DNA of 64,000 nt from assembly GCF_016725325.1 (NCBI RefSeq), contig NZ_CP068083.1, positions 3,224,001-3,288,000 on the forward strand. The letters run 5' to 3'. Both the position numbers and the translations under genes were made by a program. The DNA is from Sphingobacterium spiritivorum (GTDB taxonomy: Bacteria; Bacteroidota; Bacteroidia; Sphingobacteriales; Sphingobacteriaceae). The notes beneath the pieces were generated by a model that worked only from the letters and a program-made list of their open reading frames with translations, made no database searches and was not told where the DNA came from. Shown here piece after piece: positions 61,322 through 64,000 of this stretch (position 1 is its first letter; the number at the start of each line of letters is the position of its first letter).

Positions 61322-61718
61322 ATGGATTAAAATGTATACTTCTTTAGTGTGATAATTTTTAAAATGAGACTATTGTAAATATAGCTAAAATTTAGAACCC
61401 GGAACAAAAATGAAAATAAAATTAAATATGTATGTGTGTGTGCACTTAAAATTGTCTCTATGTTCATATACAGTCTGGAAATTATAATACAAGGCAGAGC
61501 TCGATCTGCTTCATGTAAACATAAAGAATCTGAACACTAACTATCTAAGTCCTAAGGACAATCAGCCCGTTGCTTGCAACGGGCTTTCTTTATGACAGGT
61601 GGAACCCTTAATAAACATATCCTGAGCTTTTTTTGAAATATTAAAAAATAAATCAAATATTTATGTGTGTATAATATTAAAAAAGGCTCTATTTATATTA
61701 AACCTCATATGAAAAGCA
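61322..61718. other. Divergent gap with a + strand terminator-like hairpin
   Basis: 397 nt between the divergent sigma and FecR genes. It holds a short frame (25 codons, from about 61410) and a clean terminator-like hairpin at 61564-61591. Since no accepted + strand gene precedes the hairpin, it may mark the end of a small RNA or of a lost gene. Confidence 0.45.
61564..61591 (+). terminator. Terminator-like hairpin without an upstream gene
   Basis: AGCCCGTTGC and GCAACGGGCT pair perfectly over 10 bp around TT (61564-61585), followed by TTCTTT. On the + strand the preceding 240 nt have no gene that would need it. Confidence 0.65.
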
Positions 61719-62876
61719 ATGCTATCTAAGGAACAATATATACAACTGTATGAAAAATATACAAATGGTAGTTGCAACAAGGAAGAATTGCAACAATTGG
61801 AAACCTACAAAGATAACTTTCAGTTCGTAGATATTCCATGGGATAATACGATAATGGGGGATGCGGATGAAGTAAAGAATCGTATCTATAAAAAGTTGTT
61901 ATCCGAGATGAATGAAAATTCAGAAACAGGATACAGTAATTATTTCTGGATAAAGTGGGGTATTGCTGCTGCTTCCATATTAATTATTCTGGGTGGAGTG
62001 TGGATGATGCAAAAAAGCAGTGAGCCTGTCAGACCTGCATCGACCTTAACTAAAAACAGTATCAATCCGGGAGGTGATAAGGCAATGCTTATTCTGGAAG
62101 ATGGTACGCAAGTTGATCTTGAAAATACAGCTTCGGGGGAGATCAGCAGAAACGGAAAGTATGTGGCGGCAAAGGTGGGTAACGGGCAATTGGAATATAA
62201 AGATGAGGACGTTAAGACTACTTCTGCTATTCGTTATCATACTTTACGGACACCAAAGGGAGGACAGTTTCAACTTCGGTTACCTGATGGTACAATGGCC
62301 TGGCTCAATGCAGCTTCTTCAATAAGATATCCTACAGCTTTTGTCGGGTCAGAGCGTAAGGTAGAGATCAGCGGAGAGGTTTATTTTGAGGTTAAAAAGC
62401 AAAATGGTAAACACTTTATTGTGCAGGTCGATGATCAGAAGATTACGGTGTTAGGTACCCGGTTTAATGTTTTTGCCTATTCCGACGAATCGTTTGTGCA
62501 GACCTCGCTGATAGAGGGCAAAGTACAGATAGAAATTAAAGAAAAACAACTGATGCTTAAGCCCGGGCTGAGCTCTGTTTATAATAAGCATACTGATAAT
62601 ATTGGAATTAAAAAATTCGACCCTGATGAAGTATTAGCCTGGCAGCAGGGTTATTTTAACTTCAATGCGGAACATATTGAAAGTGTAATGCGCAAAATCT
62701 CAAGATGGTATGATGTAGAGGTCGTTTATGAAGGAGATATGAAAGGCAAAATATTCTCAGGTACGTTGTCACGATTTAGCAATGTTCAGGATATTCTGGA
62801 TATAATGATACTTACGGGAGAGGTGAAGTTCAGAATCAAGGACCGTAAAATATACGTTATAAGTCGCCGGACATAA
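61719..62876 (+). CDS. FecR-family regulator
   Basis: 385 residues. The cytoplasmic part is about 1-80 (YTNGSCNKEELQQLETYKDNF, in parts), with a transmembrane helix (about 87-103). The periplasmic FecR domain shows TPKGGQFQLRLPDGTMAWL, SGEVYFEVK and LGTRFNVFAYSDE, followed by the C-terminal LSRFSNVQDILDIM region. It is divergent from the ECF sigma at 60710 and is not followed by SusC: the next gene (63110) is a LytTR protein. It resembles the FecR at 13461 in length and layout. Confidence 0.92.
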   Translation: MLSKEQYIQLYEKYTNGSCNKEELQQLETYKDNFQFVDIPWDNTIMGDADEVKNRIYKKLLSEMNENSETGYSNYFWIKWGIAAASILIILGGVWMMQKSSEPVRPASTLTKNSINPGGDKAMLILEDGTQVDLENTASGEISRNGKYVAAKVGNGQLEYKDEDVKTTSAIRYHTLRTPKGGQFQLRLPDGTMAWLNAASSIRYPTAFVGSERKVEISGEVYFEVKKQNGKHFIVQVDDQKITVLGTRFNVFAYSDESFVQTSLIEGKVQIEIKEKQLMLKPGLSSVYNKHTDNIGIKKFDPDEVLAWQQGYFNFNAEHIESVMRKISRWYDVEVVYEGDMKGKIFSGTLSRFSNVQDILDIMILTGEVKFRIKDRKIYVISRRT

Positions 62877-63109
62877 CTATCTCGAACATTTATGAACTGT
62901 TTTTCTTGAAGTATAAGTTGTTGCATGCTGTATTACAACTATTGAGCATTCTTTGGAAGTGAAATTTTCCGGATGTATTTCTTAAATGTATGGTTAAAAA
63001 TGGTTTCAGGGGGTCATTATTCTTCTGCAAACCAATTGTGGTTACCATGTTGTCAGCAAAGTAGATAATTTTCTAATAAAAGAAGCAGCAATAAGCGGAT
63101 TTAAATGAT

Positions 63110-63478
63110 ATGGATAATATAGAATCTTTCAGGTATCTGATTAAAGAAAGAGATGTAACAATTGTTATATCTGCTGCAGATATAACGCATTGTATCTCCG
63201 CAGGGGCATATACGGAATTAATCAAGGCAAATCAGAAAGTATATATTATCAAAAAAAATATTAAAACAGTTCTTGAAGAACTGTCTCATCCATACTTTAT
63301 AAGAGTGAGCAGATCAGTAGTTGTAAATCTTAAATATTTAAAATACATTCATAACAGAGAAAAACAAGTAGAACTGGAAAGTGGTATCTGCCTGGAGTTT
63401 AGTGTAGCAGCTTTTCAGCTGATCAAAGATATAGAATGTATATTTAAGAGTAATTCTTCCCGTATCCGGTCGTTATAG
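63110..63478 (+). CDS. LytTR-domain DNA-binding protein without receiver
   Basis: 122 residues that consist essentially of a LytTR domain: ITHCISAGAYTELIKANQKVYIIKKNIK (in parts), HPYFIRVSRSVVVNLKYLKYI and the following beta segment. There is no receiver domain or membrane part. Most LytTR proteins are response regulators fused to a receiver, so this is a stand-alone form whose activity would have to be controlled by expression level or a partner. It lies 233 nt after FecR and convergent with a partial sigma gene. Confidence 0.85.
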   Translation: MDNIESFRYLIKERDVTIVISAADITHCISAGAYTELIKANQKVYIIKKNIKTVLEELSHPYFIRVSRSVVVNLKYLKYIHNREKQVELESGICLEFSVAAFQLIKDIECIFKSNSSRIRSL

Positions 63479-63551
63479 TAGGAGAAGAGTTTGTGCATAT
63501 CATTGATTAAAGTGTATACTGCTTCGAATTTTTTTAAGAAGAGGACTCCTG

Positions 63552-64000
63552 TTAGATAAAGAACAAAAGTGTCAGCAAACGATCTAATTTACTTCTGATA
63601 ATTTTCAGTGCTGTTTTTATATGGTTTTTTACAGTAAATTCTGAAATACCCAATTCTTCTGCTATCTCTCTGTGGCTTTTGGGTGTCTGTCTGCTCATTG
63701 AATATACTTCGCGCATTTTGGGCGGAAATGCATTGACTGTTTGTTCAATAAATAGTAAAAATTCTGTTTCTGCTATATGTTGATCCGTCACACACTGACC
63801 TGTATTTATAAATTCCTGAAGAGAATCTAAGTATTTACTTTCTACCCGGAGGTGTGCTATGTAATCCAGTATTCGATTACGTAGTATGGTATGCAGATAT
63901 CCCTGAACATTCATGATATCCGGTAGTGTACTGCGCCTGTCCCATAGATTTGTAAACAGCTCCTGAACCAGATCTTTAGCTTGCTCCAAATCTCCTGTTT
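63552..64000 (-). CDS. ECF sigma factor (partial, continues past window)
   Basis: At least 149 codons read left; the frame is open to the right edge (TGDLEQAKDLVQELFTNLW at its upstream end, a region 2 signature), so the true start is beyond 64000. Region 4 is seen in FPPKMREVYSMSRQTPKSHREIAEELGISEFTVKNHIK (in parts). It belongs to the same FecR-type ECF family as 46809 and 60710. Its partner is probably outside the window. Confidence 0.9.
   Translation of the reverse strand, partial: TGDLEQAKDLVQELFTNLWDRRSTLPDIMNVQGYLHTILRNRILDYIAHLRVESKYLDSLQEFINTGQCVTDQHIAETEFLLFIEQTVNAFPPKMREVYSMSRQTPKSHREIAEELGISEFTVKNHIKTALKIIRSKLDRLLTLLFFI

Noticed and set aside
1..64000. CRISPR array, insertion sequence with transposase, prophage or integrase
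   Set aside because: No regularly spaced repeats, no transposase or integrase motif and no phage genes were seen in the window.

Overview
The window looks like chromosomal DNA of a Bacteroidota bacterium of the Sphingobacteriaceae type, probably Sphingobacterium or a close relative. I infer this from several traits seen together: repeated ECF sigma / FecR / SusC / SusD modules whose SusC proteins carry an STN signalling domain and a long N-terminal extension; several promoters matching the Bacteroidota -7 element TAnnTTTG; the rpsF-rpsR-rplI operon; and families typical of the group (DUF4843, PKD-like lipoprotein, DUF4836, DUF2480, DUF1634). No BLAST or profile search was run, so family names come from reading motifs.

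Layout. 1-5.5 kb: the end of a frameshifted M1 metallopeptidase, cytidine deaminase, two unknown genes, tRNA-Lys, a two-component system and a LapA-like membrane protein. 5.5-6.6 kb: ribosomal proteins S6, S18 and L9. 6.7-10.3 kb: three exported hydrolases (SGNH/DUF4886, sulfatase, sialidase) that look like a decorated-sialoglycan stripping operon. 10.4-12.5 kb: ECF sigma, zinc anti-sigma, DUF417 membrane protein and exported MsrA. 13.5-23.2 kb: FecR-SusC-SusD plus two lipoproteins and a TlpA-like thioredoxin, with no sigma gene alongside. 23.3-26.7 kb: a repeat cluster, a GntR-controlled TSUP exporter with DUF1634, a small XRE regulator with a palindromic operator, a long imperfect hairpin, and a HopJ-family gene. 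26.7-30.8 kb: an operon of an N-formylglutamate amidohydrolase-like protein, a QEGLA/MATCAP-type metallopeptidase, an ATP-grasp ligase and a DinB-fold protein. 31.0-35.1 kb: lipoprotein, DUF4836 protein and an anchored protein. 35.5-37.9 kb: SOD, DUF2480 and an FMN reductase, divergent from a cysteine-rich SufR-like regulator. 38-41.2 kb: an Oar-like TonB-dependent transporter. 41.2-46.5 kb: small genes, two L,D-transpeptidase-type proteins, xpt and an XRE-cupin regulator.

46.8-57.6 kb: a complete sigma-FecR-SusC-SusD module, then, after a strong terminator and a new promoter, a phosphonatase-like HAD hydrolase, a DUF5690 MFS transporter and an FAD oxidoreductase of the type linked to aminophosphonate degradation. 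58-64 kb: regulators (AraC, LuxR-type with a Glu in place of the phospho-Asp, two ECF sigmas, FecR, LytTR) around long non-coding gaps.

The best candidates for under-described biology are the peptidase / ATP-grasp operon (26.7-30.8 kb), the phosphonate-type triad beside SusCD (46.8-57.6 kb), and the three exported hydrolases (6.7-10.3 kb). Several strong palindromes (25350-25386, 25829-25860, 37205-37253) give testable regulatory sites.
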